Notes under the pieces: generated by a model
What the model saw: only the letters and a program-made list of their open reading frames with translations
Told to the model about the DNA's origin: nothing
The model's database searches: none
Shown here: positions 1 to 9,810 of the stretch, piece by piece
How the letters are laid out: each line of letters begins with the position of its first letter
Position numbering within the stretch: the stretch's first letter is position 1
Assembly: GCA_039720395.1 (NCBI GenBank)
Contig: CM077828.1
Coordinates: forward strand, 23,230,717 to 23,294,716
Direction: 5' to 3'
DNA length: 64,000 bases
From: Liquidambar formosana
Taxonomy: Eukaryota; Streptophyta; Magnoliopsida; Saxifragales; Altingiaceae
Made by a program: the position numbers and the translations under genes

Positions 1-110
1 ATCGATAGAATCCAAAAACAATTTTGTTGGAGTAATAATTTAGATAAAACCCTTTTTGCTCTTATAAGGTTTTTTTTGGTCAACAAAACTACTTTGCGTT
101 AGTGTTGATT
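1..110 (+). pseudogene. LINE reverse-transcriptase tail, degenerate
   Basis: The plus strand reads as IDRIQKQFCW followed by SNNLDKTLF, which resembles the region of plant LINE ORF2 proteins just after the polymerase domain, where an 'id.i.r.FlW' motif is usual. The same stretch ends longer LINE remnants at about 21250, 38200 and 60150. It is cut by the window start and has no intact frame. Confidence 0.45.
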
Positions 111-237
111 TTCCTAAAATAAATCTTATCTATTTTTTGGAAAGATTTGATTGCTAGGTCTAGTTTGTGTTAGTGCTGATTTTCCTATCCCAACCACCTA
201 TAAAATACCTAAAACAAAAAGGAAAAAAAAAACCGCT

Positions 238-750
238 CCCATTTGAAGTTCCTAATTTAATGTGGAAACAACGGCTTGGGTATTAACATCAATGTAGTTT
301 AGGGTTTGCATTATTTCTACACTACAATAAGACTTATACATTGTGGTATGAAGACTGAATAATTTGCTCCTAAAGGTTCTAATATCGGCTTCTTAGTTGC
401 ACCCACGTTAGAGCATACCCACATTAGCATGAGCGTCAAGGGTACTGAAGGTTGTCTAGATCCAGATGTAACTGATAAAACATCATCTTATATGTAGAGG
501 ATTCGGATGCTTACTCTTTTGGTATGGTGTAACTTTTTTTGACATATTATGTGCAAATTATTCTTTAACATTGCATTAATTGGATAAGAAACCGCCTAGA
601 GAGGGCTTGCTTGGGGAGATAATTAATCCTCATATTGTTGACACAAGAGTTGAATTGTTGTAGAGGTATGTTGAAATTGTGGAGAACTGTTTGGCACATA
701 AATGTGACAATAAGCCCTCCGTGGGAGATGAGTTGTTCCAATGCACCCTA
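238..750 (+). pseudogene. CrRLK1L-type kinase fragment, pair A plus arm (subdomains VI-XI)
   Basis: Reading across frames gives WKQRL, a degraded GLHYFYT, IHCGMKT in place of HRDVKT, TLEHTHIS (activation segment) and GEIINPHIVD, then CLAHKCDNKPSVGDELFQ. This last string matches the CrRLK1L C-lobe pattern ending in RPSMGDVLWNLE. Several stops and frameshifts (for example before GLHYF, and in ELL*RYVEIVENC) make it non-coding. The N-lobe is not attached here. The arm runs straight into an opposite-strand copy of the same domain at 783. The family call rests on established CrRLK1L motifs. The catalytic Asp of HRD is lost. Confidence 0.8.
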
Positions 751-782
751 GAAAAAAGGACAGATAGTGTGAGAATGCGCCC

Positions 783-1196
783 TATAATTTTGACATACTT
801 TTGCAACCATTGGTCACTCATAGTGTGAACAATATGAGAATCAATAATATTCCCCAACAAGCCTTCTCTGAGGCACTACTTCACCAACCAAGCTGCAAAA
901 TGTTAAAGCATGCCTTGTACATAATACCTCAAAAAAGGTTATACAGAAAGAGTAGCCATCAAGAGATTATAAGATGATGGATTATCATATAATTGGGGTC
1001 CATATAACCTCTAGTTCCCATGACACCTATGTTGATAGATGTAAATACGCTCTAATTTTGGTGCAACATACTTTATGTAAGTTGAAATTGGAAACTTTAT
1101 GTCTAGGAAAACACTTCTTATAAAGAAGAATATTCATGGTTTTTATGTCACGATGGATGACTTTTGCTGTAGTGTGGAGATAATGCAACCTGCGAG
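783..1196 (-). pseudogene. CrRLK1L-type kinase fragment, pair A minus arm
   Basis: The minus strand reads [19 protein letters not shown], a well-kept catalytic loop, and further along GNIIDSHIVHTMSDQWLQKYVKII, which matches the region before subdomain XI of CrRLK1L kinases. Frameshifts separate these blocks. The 5' side of this arm is interrupted at 1196 by an hAT-like element and resumes after 2506. About 84 bp of subdomain XI present in unit 2 (roughly 21970-22053) is missing here, as in units 3 and 4. Confidence 0.8.
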
Positions 1197-1918
1197 CAAG
1201 GGCGGTCCTGAGTTTTTTGGGGCCCTAGGCGAACTCTTAAATTGGGGCCTCTATACATATTCATATGCACAACAAAATTTATACCTAATAATTTTTTTTT
1301 TCCTAATACACACAAAATTTGCCTAAATATATGAGTACTAAAATTTGCTTATATAAATTAAGATAAAAAATAAATCTTCATAAGAACTATAAATAAATAA
1401 AATCTTATCTTCTTCTTCTATAATTAAAAAAAAAAAAAAATCACATATACAAGAAAAAGAAAAAAGAAAAAACCAAAACAAAAACAAAACTTAAAGCTAT
1501 AATACCAAAAAGAAATGAACCCTAAACCAACTATAGCAAAGTATCACTTAAATATTACTCTTCTTGCATTTTTAACTGCAAAATCACTTATTAAGTTAAC
1601 ATAATCAAGCTTTTTTACCGTATCATGTTCAATAGATAATATAGATAATCCGGTCAATCTTTCTTATGATATAGTGGAACGAAGGTAAGATTTGATCAAC
1701 TTTAACTTTGAAAAGCATATTTTTGCAAATGCAACTGTGATTGGTATGATCAACAATATTCTATAAGCAATCCAAACATTTAGGAAACAACTATTCATTT
1801 TTTTCAAATAACTCAGTACTTCAATTGGCCTTTTTTGATCTGTTGGTAAAACTTCTTCCAAGACCTTTAATTCTAAAAATAAATCTCCCCCAAATAATAT
1901 CAGAATGCTCCTTATGTG

Positions 1919-1979
<61 letters not shown>

Positions 1980-2506
1980 GAAAAAGTGAAGAAATTAATT
2001 AATTAAAGAGAGAATGGTTTGGACATTTGGTGTACCTAACTTCTTTGTCTGAGAGGTGATCAAATACTTTTAATTTTTCAAATAAAATTCTGATCTAATT
2101 TGATTAGGATGGAGGCTGTGAGAGGTTGAGAGCACTAAGAGAGGAAAAGAGGAGGAGGAGGAGGAGGTTGGAATTTGGAGGCTTGAGGCAAATTGACAGA
2201 GGCGTTAGATCTGATCTGATTTAGGGTTAAATGTTTTTTTTTTTTTTTTGGGGGGGGGGGGGGGGCTTGAGTTAAGTATATTATTTGGCCATTTGGGTTA
2301 TTGTACATGGACTTGGGTTAGAAACTTATGAATTATTTGGGGCCCTTAAACTAGATTAGGGCCTTTTCTCATCTAGTTATTAATTTTTTTTTTTTTTTTT
2401 TTAGACTTATTACAAAGGTAACAAATAAGTTGAGGCCCTTATTTTTTGTCAAAATTTTGGGGCCTTAGGCGACTGCCTGAGTGGCCTGACCTCAGGGCCG
2501 GCCCTG
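1197..2506. mobile_element. hAT-like element with 8-bp target duplication
   Basis: The ends are near inverted repeats (left CAAGGGCGGTCCTGAG, right CTCAGGGCCGGCCCTG), flanked by CCTGCGAG at 1189-1196 and CCCGCGAG at 2507-2514, an 8-bp duplication with one change. Units 3 and 4 have an uninterrupted site here. The 1310-bp interior has no transposase reading frame. It holds poly(A) and poly(T) tracts, a (TA)n(GA)n run at 1919-1974 and a T-run followed by a G-run at about 2235-2265. It is non-autonomous. Confidence 0.85.
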
Positions 2507-2514
2507 CCCGCGAG

Positions 2515-2688
2515 TTGCACTGATGCATATCTCCAGCTATTTTTTTCATGATAAATGGGAAAAGTCTCGGATTTATCTAGTTTGGCTGAAAATATATTAA
2601 TGTTCTTAATTAGATTTAGAGGTCATTTACCTTACTTATCATTGGGTCCTTTGTTGACTACTTGTATCAGCTACATAGCAATTACAAG
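2515..2688. pseudogene. Remainder of kinase minus arm, then LINE remnant
   Basis: This is the continuation of pair A after the hAT insertion. The minus strand carries the stretch before the catalytic loop, as seen uninterrupted at 61201-61260 where it reads [15 protein letters not shown]. From about 2600 the plus strand becomes the LINE zinc-knuckle remnant shared with 22680-22750 and 39340-39430. Both are broken. Confidence 0.5.
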
Positions 2689-3148
2689 TAGGGGTGTTAA
2701 TGGTTCGATTTGGTTCGGTTTTAGGGGAGATTTCAAACCAAACCATTATACTTCGGTTTTGGTCCTCCAAAACCAAAACCAAACCATACTATAAAAAAAC
2801 CAAACCAAACCAAACCATTATATTTCAATTTAGTTTGGTTCGGTTTCGGTTTTAACCTATCCAATAACAACAAATAATTGAAAATGAAAAAAATGACATG
2901 CCAAACTCCAAATAAAAACATTTTTAATAAAAGCATTACATTAGCAACTAAAAAAAACAAACATTGTATTAAAATAGAAACATATTGACATATGTCAATA
3001 TCACACACAATATTAATACACACAATATTAATAACTAGTTTAATACATGCCAATCTAAAAAAGGGAAAACAATAAGAAACTTAAAATCAACAAAAACAAG
3101 CCCATTACCTATTTTACCCTTATTAGAATTGGAAATTTACAAACTTTA

Positions 3149-3187
<39 letters not shown>

Positions 3188-3369
3188 TTTTTCGGTTTTT
3201 CGGTTTGGTTTGGTTTTTTAAAACTAAAAACCAAAACCAAACCAATTGAGTTCGGTTTTCTAAAATTAAACCATAACCAAACCTAATGACAAAAAAACCA
3301 AACCAAACCGCCCAGTTTGGTTTGGTTCGGTTTGGTTCTCGGTTTTAACCAAAACCATTAACACCCCTA
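2689..3369. mobile_element. hAT-like element with exact 8-bp duplication
   Basis: The termini TAGGGGTGTTAATGG and CCATTAACACCCCTA are perfect inverted repeats, flanked by ATTACAAG at 2681-2688 and 3370-3377. Units 3 and 4 show the empty site. The subterminal regions are long inverted arrays of GGTTTGGTTCGG and CCAAACCAAACC motifs, so the 681-bp element could fold into an extended hairpin. A (TA)n run sits at about 3155-3182. There is no transposase. Confidence 0.9.
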
Positions 3370-3377
3370 ATTACAAG

Positions 3378-3640
3378 CATTATGGGAATCTTTATTAGAT
3401 TTGATTTGATTAGATTTTTTTTTTTTTTTTTTTAATACTGAAAATAGCTATTTGGGTATGGTGTGTTTGGAATCATAGAAATCAGGTTCATTTTAACGGG
3501 CCACCCATTCTCCTGCTTTTGTTTTGGGTAAGACTTCTGCATAGTTTAACGATATTATTAATTGGCCCTCTTTTTGGGTAAGGTTTCTGTCTTGGTTTAA
3601 CGAGAAAGCACAAAAATGGTATTTTCGTCCAAAAACAAAT
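3378..3640 (+). pseudogene. LINE ORF2 C-terminal remnant
   Basis: The plus strand reads like IWKHRNQVHFNG, the tryptophan and RN motif that follows the zinc-knuckle domain of plant LINE ORF2. The copy at 23390-23450 shows this best, as VWNHRKQVHFNG. A repeated 'tttgggtaaggc' piece follows. There is no open frame of useful length. Confidence 0.5.
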
Positions 3641-3775
3641 CCAAGGACCTGAGGCATTAAAAAAGTTTTGGGTGGCCGAATGTTCCTTTGAGCTAATAGT
3701 GTGTCCTATTGTGTCCTATTCCATTAAGAAATGAAATTTGTGAAGGTTTTGATTTCAACTTTGTATGGATGTGTG

Positions 3776-4420
3776 TAGACTTGTCAATGGAACAAATTTT
3801 GATCTGAATCCGATTTGAATTCAACGCAATAATTAGGATATGATAAGAGAAGTTTGATCTACTAATCCTTTAATAATTTAAATACGATAATCCGTTAGTT
3901 AACAAATTAAATATGAATATTGCCTAATCTAGTCTGATAAAAATCCAATCCAATAAATTAAATAATATATTATATTAATTTTTAGTTTACCACATATTTA
4001 TGGCTCTTACCAACATTTTTTTTTGGGGGGGTCAAAAAAGGGGTATCCTAAGGCATTAGGCCCAAACTAATCCCCGTGATATACAAACCACTTGCAAGCC
4101 CATGCATCACTCTTATGAACAATATATAGTAAAAATTTTGAAATTTATTCTCAAATTAAAATTTGTTTCTTATGATTATAGGAATTTTCTAAAACTTCTA
4201 TTTTGTTTTTTCCCATAAAATTCATGTCAATTTTTTTTAGCTATATAGTTTGGTAAGATTATCGGATTGGTTTAGATTTTCGGATTAGACATTCGAAAAT
4301 AATAAATTCGAATATGGATTTGTGACAATAATCGGATTGGATTGGATTGAAGTTATTCCTTATCGGATCGGATTGAGATATACCTTATTCCAGTGCGAAT
4401 CCAATCCGTTGACAAGTTTA
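3776..4420. mobile_element. hAT-like element, unit 1 copy
   Basis: Termini TAGACTTGTCAATGG and GTTGACAAGTTTA are inverted repeats flanked by GATGTGTG (3768-3775) and GGTGCGTG (4421-4428), an 8-bp duplication with two changes. The element occupies the same site in all four units, so it predates the tandem duplications. Its subterminal parts are rich in ATCGGATTGGATT motifs. An inner T-run plus about 100 bp at 4018-4122 looks like a separate older insertion. Confidence 0.8.
4018..4122 (-). repeat. Possible truncated SINE tail inside the hAT element
   Basis: The minus strand of this patch ends in an A-rich tail and holds GGGATTAGTTTGGGCC, which only loosely resembles a box B. It is present in all four copies of the host element, with a T-run that varies from about 10 bases to 36 in unit 2 (23971-24006). 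No clear target duplication was found, so the class is uncertain. Confidence 0.25.
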
Positions 4421-4589
4421 GGTGCGTGTTTGGGTCTCCATACATGTGCAATGTAATCACAAAAATGTAAAGGAGAAAGATTTTTTTAGTTTTTATTTTA
4501 ATTATAATTTTACTTGGAGTTGATTTTTTATGGTCAAGTACAAAAAATATAAATCTTGAAAAATGCAATTTTATTTTGAAGTTTTTTAT

Positions 4590-4740
4590 TTTTAGCGAGA
4601 ATGTAGGGCAACCCTCATCATCTGCTTGTCCTTTACCTATTCTTTTGCAACAATTCTCAATCAAGCTAAAATTGTAACTCTCACATGCAACGTTATACTT
4701 TACAAGATCTCTTCTCAACGCTGTAGGTTCTCAATTTCTT
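4590..4740 (+). pseudogene. CrRLK1L kinase N-terminal remnant (before pair B)
   Basis: The plus strand reads QQFSIKLKL, then ATLYFTRSLL. This resembles the start of CrRLK1L kinase domains, which have FSL.EI..AT.NF followed by the glycine-rich loop. The glycine loop itself is not preserved. A second, related copy precedes pair A in units 2-4 (19785, 36040, 58664). The opposite strand happens to stay open for about 43 codons in four copies, which is probably a shadow. The assignment is by pattern only. Confidence 0.4.
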
Positions 4741-5487
4741 TCCCTCTCTCTTTCTCTCCCCTATGAGCGTACATATACAAATAATTATATATTGCCCCCA
4801 TGACCTGATTTTATACATATGGAATTTAATTACATATGCAAATGCTGTCTTGCAACTTGATGTTTCTTTGAATTTATATCCTATTATGCCAGCCCTTCAT
4901 ATTTTAATTTAGTGCTCTACTTATGCAATTAAATTTTCTGTGCTTTTCTCTTTTATGCCTTTTGTGATTGACTGAAGCTATGGAAAAAAAAGAAAAAGAA
5001 AAAGAAAAAGTTTTGTGCTTTCTGTTCATTAGTAATAGGATTTATATTCTATTAATACTAGGGATGAATCGACCTTGCAATTTATATGCCTTTTCTTCCT
5101 TTTTTATTTTTTTTTTATAAAAAAATGCAAATTTCAGATATATTGAATAATAGTGTAATATATGAGTTTGTATTGTGTTAAACTAAATTTTGTATGCTTT
5201 AATTAATTTAAATTTGTTCATTAATGAGTTTGTGGTCGTATTTTAACCTTAGTGCGTGGAATCTAATTTAAATTTGTTTCTTAAGTGAGTAGAGCCATCA
5301 ATGGGAGGGAGAGCAAAAAGGGGATATGGGTTTTAAGTGTGTTTGCAGTTTTCACTCTCTGTAATCTCCTGCATATAGTGGATTGATTATCGCTACATGT
5401 AAATGTAAGCATCTTACCGAACCACGTAAATCTTGCATCTTTTCTTTGTGCGTGTGTTTGATTTATTTTTCTTGTGATTGACAATTT
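4741..5487. other. AT-rich intergenic part of the unit
   Basis: This segment is shared with units 2-4. It holds a CT-rich tract at 4735-4760, an A/G-rich run at 4983-5010 and AT-rich spacer. I see no coding sequence. Units 3 and 4 lack parts of it: both join to the 'gtgtttgcagttttcactct' segment earlier. Confidence 0.6.
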
Positions 5488-5815
5488 GTTATTGTCTTTG
5501 AGTTTCCGCACAACAAAAAGGACCCTTTCTTGACCAACTCTATAAGTCCGACTTTCCTCATTTGTCGTGGAAACAACGATTTAAGATTTGCATTGGTGTA
5601 GTTCGAGGATTGTAGTATCTTTACCCTGCAGCAAGCTTTATACATTATGACGTAAAGACTTTGAATATTCTCCTCATTGAGAATTTTGTTCCTAATTTTT
5701 TTTATTTATTTTTAATTTCAACCTACATAAAGCTGCACTTACATTGTAGCATACTCACATCATCATAACCCTTAAGGGTACTCAAGGCTATCTTGATTTG
5801 GATTATCAGACATGT
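5488..5815 (+). pseudogene. CrRLK1L kinase fragment, pair B plus arm (subdomains V-VIII)
   Basis: The conceptual reading includes KDPFLDQLYKSDF, then SHLSWK or PHLSWK type sequence, RFKICIGVVRGL, IHYDVKTLNILL and ENFVPNF. These match subdomain V through the catalytic loop of CrRLK1L kinases, with HYD replacing HRD. The best preserved copy is in unit 3 at 41333. A stop interrupts the activation segment. It runs into the opposite-strand arm at about 5820. Confidence 0.75.
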
Positions 5816-5821
5816 AACCCC

Positions 5822-6035
5822 TCCTTACATAGGCTGAAATCAAAAACTTTAGGAACAAAATTTTTATCAAGGAGATTATTTGTTGTTTTTACGTCACGAT
5901 ATGATGTATAACTTTTGCTATAGAGGGTAGATAGTGCAATCCACGAGTTACACTGATGTCAACCGAGGAGAGTTTGACTTATACAGGTTTCTATAAGAGG
6001 GTCCATTCGTTGGGACTATCCTTTGATGATGGTTT
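5822..6035 (-). pseudogene. CrRLK1L kinase fragment, pair B minus arm
   Basis: On the minus strand [13 protein letters not shown] sequence is followed by a frameshifted catalytic loop and LIKILFLKF, equivalent to LLDENFVPKV. In this copy the activation segment seen in units 3 and 4 (TYPRQGTHSYIDPNYM) is deleted at the junction with the plus arm. The sequence is not translatable. Confidence 0.65.
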
Positions 6036-6040
6036 CCTAT

Positions 6041-6240
6041 GAGAATCAAATTATTGATCAATGAACTAAAATAGATGAATATTCATGTAAGGAACAACAA
6101 ATATAATAACAAATAAGACTTGTGCATTGTACTCCACATGTGAGAATCAAAGCATTGATCAATGAACTAAAATAGATCGATATTTATGTAACGAACAACA
6201 AATATATTAACAAATAACACTTGTACATTGTAGTCCCCAC
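6041..6240. repeat. Tandem duplication, 101-bp period
   Basis: GAGAATCAAA followed by TTGATCAATGAACTAAAATA occurs at 6041 and again from 6142, giving a period of 101 bp. The same two-copy arrangement follows pair B in units 2 and 3 and begins at the end of the window in unit 4. Confidence 0.85.
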
Positions 6241-6372
6241 AAGAAATAATAGTAGAAATATGTTCAGACTATATACATTAAAAGCCCATGGGACCCACAA
6301 GCTAACACAAGATATTAATAACGCGTGGGTCATCATATAGGTCACTTTCTTTTTCTTTCTTTCTTTCCCTCT

Positions 6373-6375
<3 letters not shown>

Positions 6376-6414
<39 letters not shown>
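6376..6414. repeat. Poly(T) tract
   Basis: This is an uninterrupted T run of about 39 bases. In units 2 and 3 the same site reads as mixed TTTTG repeats, so the tract has expanded or changed since duplication. Confidence 0.9.
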
Positions 6415-6599
6415 CTTCAAGTCATTGCACATTAGGGAATCATGCTTTACAGTTATGAGAAAGAACAATTAGTTTTGTAGATGATACAAATTAATTAATC
6501 TAGATGCATGCATTAACCTTGGATTCGCTTGGTAAGAAAAGGGTAAGTCTTGGGAGTACCGTACCAAAACAAACCAATATATCAATCTTTCTAATTGCT

Positions 6600-6810
6600 T
6601 TCGTTTTCATTTTTCATTCTTTTTCTTGTATATTAAGCCACTTTTGTTTTATTTTTTCTTCCAATGTGAAATAAACCAACGCGTGATCTTCAACAATTCT
6701 GACAATAGGGTGCCGTATATCACCTTGTGGGGGTACATATACATCCCATTGAAAATTAATTTTGCATAAAATGTTACCCAATGTTCACTGTCTCACCTTA
6801 GGCCTTGATG
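6600..6810 (-). pseudogene. Unidentified conserved minus-strand fragment, copy 1
   Basis: The minus strand carries about 55 codons without a stop that include NILCKINFQWDVY, VPPQGDIRHPIV and RIVEDHALVYF, ending with LNIQEKE. The same frame is kept in units 2 and 3 with scattered amino acid changes. There is no recognisable start, and the upstream sequence is frameshifted. I do not recognise the family. It may be an exon remnant of a host gene or of a transposable element. Confidence 0.35.
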
Positions 6811-6999
6811 TGATCATATCCACTTGTCAGAAGTCATCCAACAAAGTTCTTCATAATGCCAAATCTCATCATTGAGATTAAAAATGATTCTAAAAAATTA
6901 GTAAGCGACACAAAATGTGGTGTCGATCTATAACTAACTTGCTATAAATTAAGCAAAACCAACCCCAATGAATTCCAAACGCAAATATATATAGATGCT

Positions 7000-7297
7000 T
7001 TTGAAGGTACAGCTGTTGGAAAATACCACATCTCACATCGCTTAAATTTTGGGTTTGACATAACTTTATATACCTGTTTGGACCCTCCACTTACAAGCTT
7101 AGGCTGTTAGGTTGGAAACTTAAGAACAGCATCACCACCTTAATTATTTCACTTGAAGGTACGGCTGTTGGACAATACCACATCTCACATCGTCTAAATA
7201 TTAGGTATGACATAACTTCATATACCTTTTTGAGTCCTCCACTTACAAGTTTAAGTTATTTGGTTGGAAACTTAAGAACAGCATCACCACCTTTATT
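7000..7297. repeat. Tandem duplication, about 152-bp period
   Basis: Two copies of a segment beginning TTGAAGGTAC and containing TACCACATCTCACATCG start at about 7001 and 7153. The motif and length suggest LTR or TRIM-derived sequence, but no TG..CA ends with duplication were found. The pair is kept in units 2 and 3 directly before pair C. Confidence 0.75.
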
Positions 7298-7545
7298 TCA
7301 CTTATCGGGTATTGCGATGAGCAATTGGAGATGAACTTTGTTTAGGAATACATAGAAAATGGACCATTTCATGACCACCTCTATAAGTCAGAATTTTTTT
7401 ATTTATCGTGGAAACAACTGCATAAGGTTAGGTTAAAAAATTCTCGTAGAGGAAAATACGTATTGTCATCACCTCATAATGTATAAGTTTGGATACATTG
7501 TGTGGTAAAGACAATAAATGCTTTCCTCTAGGAGAATTTTTTAAC
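7298..7545 (+). pseudogene. CrRLK1L kinase fragment, pair C plus arm (subdomains V-VIb)
   Basis: This is the most diagnostic family signature in the window: GYCDEQLEM, a stop, EYIENGPFHDHLYKSE and LSWKQL. CrRLK1L kinases carry GYCDEQ.EMILVYEYM.NGPL..HLY at this place. The catalytic-loop region continues with WIHCVVKTINAF. Stops lie inside the VYEY motif and after WKQL. It converges on the minus arm starting at 7546. Confidence 0.85.
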
Positions 7546-7755
7546 CTAATGTGTGTCATGATGTATAACTTTTGCTGTAGTGTGGAGATAGTGCAACCCG
7601 AGAGTTACACTGATGTAGATCTCGAGCTGTTGCTCCCATGATAAGTGAGGAAGGTTTGACTCATGGACGTTATTATGAAATGGTCCATTCGTCGTGTACT
7701 CGTAAACAAGGATCATTTCCTATTAGTCATCGCAATATCTAATGAGCACACTGGC
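7546..7755 (-). pseudogene. CrRLK1L kinase fragment, pair C minus arm
   Basis: The minus strand reads EMILVYEYTTNGPFHNN, then [28 protein letters not shown]. The frame is nearly open from VYEY to HHD. The catalytic motif is HHD where HRD is expected. The two arms of pair C align with each other across most of their length. Only the part after the catalytic loop is lost. Confidence 0.85.
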
Positions 7756-7962
7756 TGGTGATGCTGAACCTTCAAGAGCAAATCTATATTGCCATTTGGA
7801 ACTCAATAGGGGCCTTGCTCTAATTTTTGGTCTGTTCGTTTGTAAGCAAGCTAGGTGCCATCCTTCATGTACTCGATCCATATAAATATATAATAATAAC
7901 AATAGTAATTAGTTCTTTGAATTTTTAAAAAATTTATCTTGGATAACCAATAGGCCTGTACC

Positions 7963-8940
7963 TAGGCCTTGTAATTGGGTGGGTTTGGGTGGATTAGGGC
8001 GGGTTTAGCGGGGTTGAGTCAACATGTCACCCAAACCCAACCCAACCCATGTATGTGAAGATCCCATTTAAATAAAACCCAAACCCAAATTCACCCATTT
8101 ATTGCAAGTAGAGACCCAGCCCAACCAAGAGAAGCTCTGCTAACCAACGCCAGCCTTGACTTTTTGGAGGCCCCAAGCGAATTAAAAAAATGAGACCCCT
8201 TATACTTATTCACACACCAAAAAAAAAAATTTTTACGTACTCAAAATTTTTTTTTCCCTAGTATCAACTCAAAGTTTTCTTGCTTATATAGTTACTAATA
8301 TTTGCTTATATAAATGAAAGTAACAAAAAATCATTACAAGAACTTCAAAAGCTATAATTCATACTTCTTGCTTCATAACTTAGCAAAATTCATTGTTACA
8401 ATAAGAAAAATACACAAAAAAAAAAAAAAAAAAAAAACTAAAGTTATAATACCAAAAAACAAAAAACCCAATGCATCGAAGTATCACTTAAATATTTGTA
8501 ATATCTTCTAGTTTTTGTTTGGATATTTGGGTTTTAGACTTATTCTTTGGGCTAGACTTGGGTCTTTAGATTTGTTTTTGGGGCCTCATTCATAATCATT
8601 ACATGGTTTTTTTTTTTCTTTTGGGCTAAGCCAATCACAAGTATTGCATTTACTATTGGGGCCCCTTTTTCACCCAAAAAGGTGGTGCCCTAAGCCACCA
8701 CATTGAAAAATTATAGTCAGGCCGGCCCTGTTGCTAACCTTTTAATCTGTAACTCCCGCAATCTGTTGTTCTCCTCCACATTGTTATAAGAACCTACTCC
8801 AAACCCATGCTATTTTATGTAAACCCGAATAGACTCAACTATTTTTAGGCACCAATTTACAACCCAATTAATAAAATTATCCGTGCACGCCCATTTAACT
8901 AGGGTGGGTTCTTGGGTATGGGCGCATATTGCCAACCCTA
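7963..8940. mobile_element. hAT-like element, unit 1 copy, carrying a nested hAT
   Basis: Ends TAGGCCTTGTAATTGGG and TATTGCCAACCCTA are flanked by exact CCTGTACC duplications at 7955-7962 and 8941-8948. The subterminal regions hold GGGTGGGTTTGGGTGG and CAAACCCAACCCAACCC in opposite orientation. It is also present in units 2 (truncated) and 3, so it is older than those duplications. No transposase was seen. Confidence 0.9.
8145..8730. mobile_element. Nested hAT-like element
   Basis: Left end CAACGCCAGCCTTGAC and right end GTCAGGCCGGCCCTG resemble those of the element at 1197-2506. Flanks are CTGCTAAC (8137-8144) and TTGCTAAC (8731-8738). Units 2 and 3 have the empty site within the host element. 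The 586-bp interior is AT-rich with a poly(A) run at 8417-8437. Confidence 0.85.
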
Positions 8941-9109
8941 CCTGTACCTATTCCCAAATCATACATTTGCCCCGTTATAGGAAGTCTTTGGGGAAGATTG
9001 TCATTTCAACTCTTTCCAGTTACAATATAGGGGGAAAATGATTGTAGAAATAGAGGATGCTATACCCTATTGGCCATTGCGTAACTTCAAAACCTACTGA
9101 ACATGACTT

Positions 9110-9400
9110 ACTAATGCTAGGCCGGATCTTGTCCACCCTAGGGCTCATCTTTTTAATTGGATTTGGAAAATTAATGTTCTTTCTTGCATTCATGTTTTCC
9201 TTTAGTTACTCATTAGAGATCATTTACTTATGACTTATTTTCTTAATTAATCATCCCAATGTGAATATTTTCGATAATTGTGTGGATGGTTTTTTTTTTT
9301 TTTTTCTTTTTTTGACCATCTCTTCAAGACTTAACCATCTATTGTGAGTATTTGAAAAATTTTGCCTCACTCCTCTTTTATATCATGGGTCATTTGTTGA
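9110..9400 (+). pseudogene. LINE zinc-knuckle (zf-RVT) remnant after pair C
   Basis: The plus strand reads AHLFNWIWKINVL, then CIHVFL, the 'lW....p.k...FlW' pattern of the zf-RVT region of plant LINE ORF2. Frameshifts and stops are frequent. The same remnant follows pair A in unit 2 (22640), so each kinase pair is followed by LINE sequence of one type. Confidence 0.55.
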
Positions 9401-9761
9401 CAGGTGATGCTATATCAACAGGGAAGAATTACCAGAAAGGTATACCAGATCATGTATTGCTTGTTTTTTACACATAAGGAGATCGTTTTTCACACCAATT
9501 ACAAGTATACCACTACCACCCTTTCTCTTACTTTTCTTTATTTTTTTTGTTTGCCAAATAAGGGATATCCCAGGTTCTCTTTTTCGCCAAAGTTTGGGCT
9601 CAAAGCTTCAAACCAATAACCGCAATTTACAATTCATCCGTGAGTCCGTGCATTTGATAGTGTTGAAACATGATTGCTTTTGTTTTGGGTAAGGCTTTCT
9701 TCTTGCTTTAACGATATTTTCAAGTGGCACACTTTTTATTCATCAATTATAGATATACTAA
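9401..9761. other. LINE-flanking or unclassified spacer
   Basis: This is shared with 28110-28320 and 47650-47860. The copies in units 2 and 3 contain an extra block of about 520 bp (28321-28850, 47868-48405) that is absent here. No feature with a function is visible. Confidence 0.5.
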
Positions 9762-9810
9762 CTAGTTTCCAAACCCGTGCAATACACAGATTCAAATATA
9801 TATATATATA

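Noticed and set aside
630..860. Minus-strand open frame of 76 codons
   Set aside because: Its first third is the real minus-strand kinase fragment (GNIIDSHIVHTMSDQW). The rest is the antisense of the plus-strand kinase arm, so the frame is a by-product of the inverted arrangement.
4353..4718. Minus-strand frames beginning MRRDLVKYNVACESYNF, present in several units
   Set aside because: They are antisense to the kinase N-terminal remnant and extend into the hAT element. Conservation is explained by recent duplication.
6041..6240. Short direct repeats considered as a CRISPR-like array
   Set aside because: Only two 101-bp copies, no spacer-repeat pattern, and a plant genome context.
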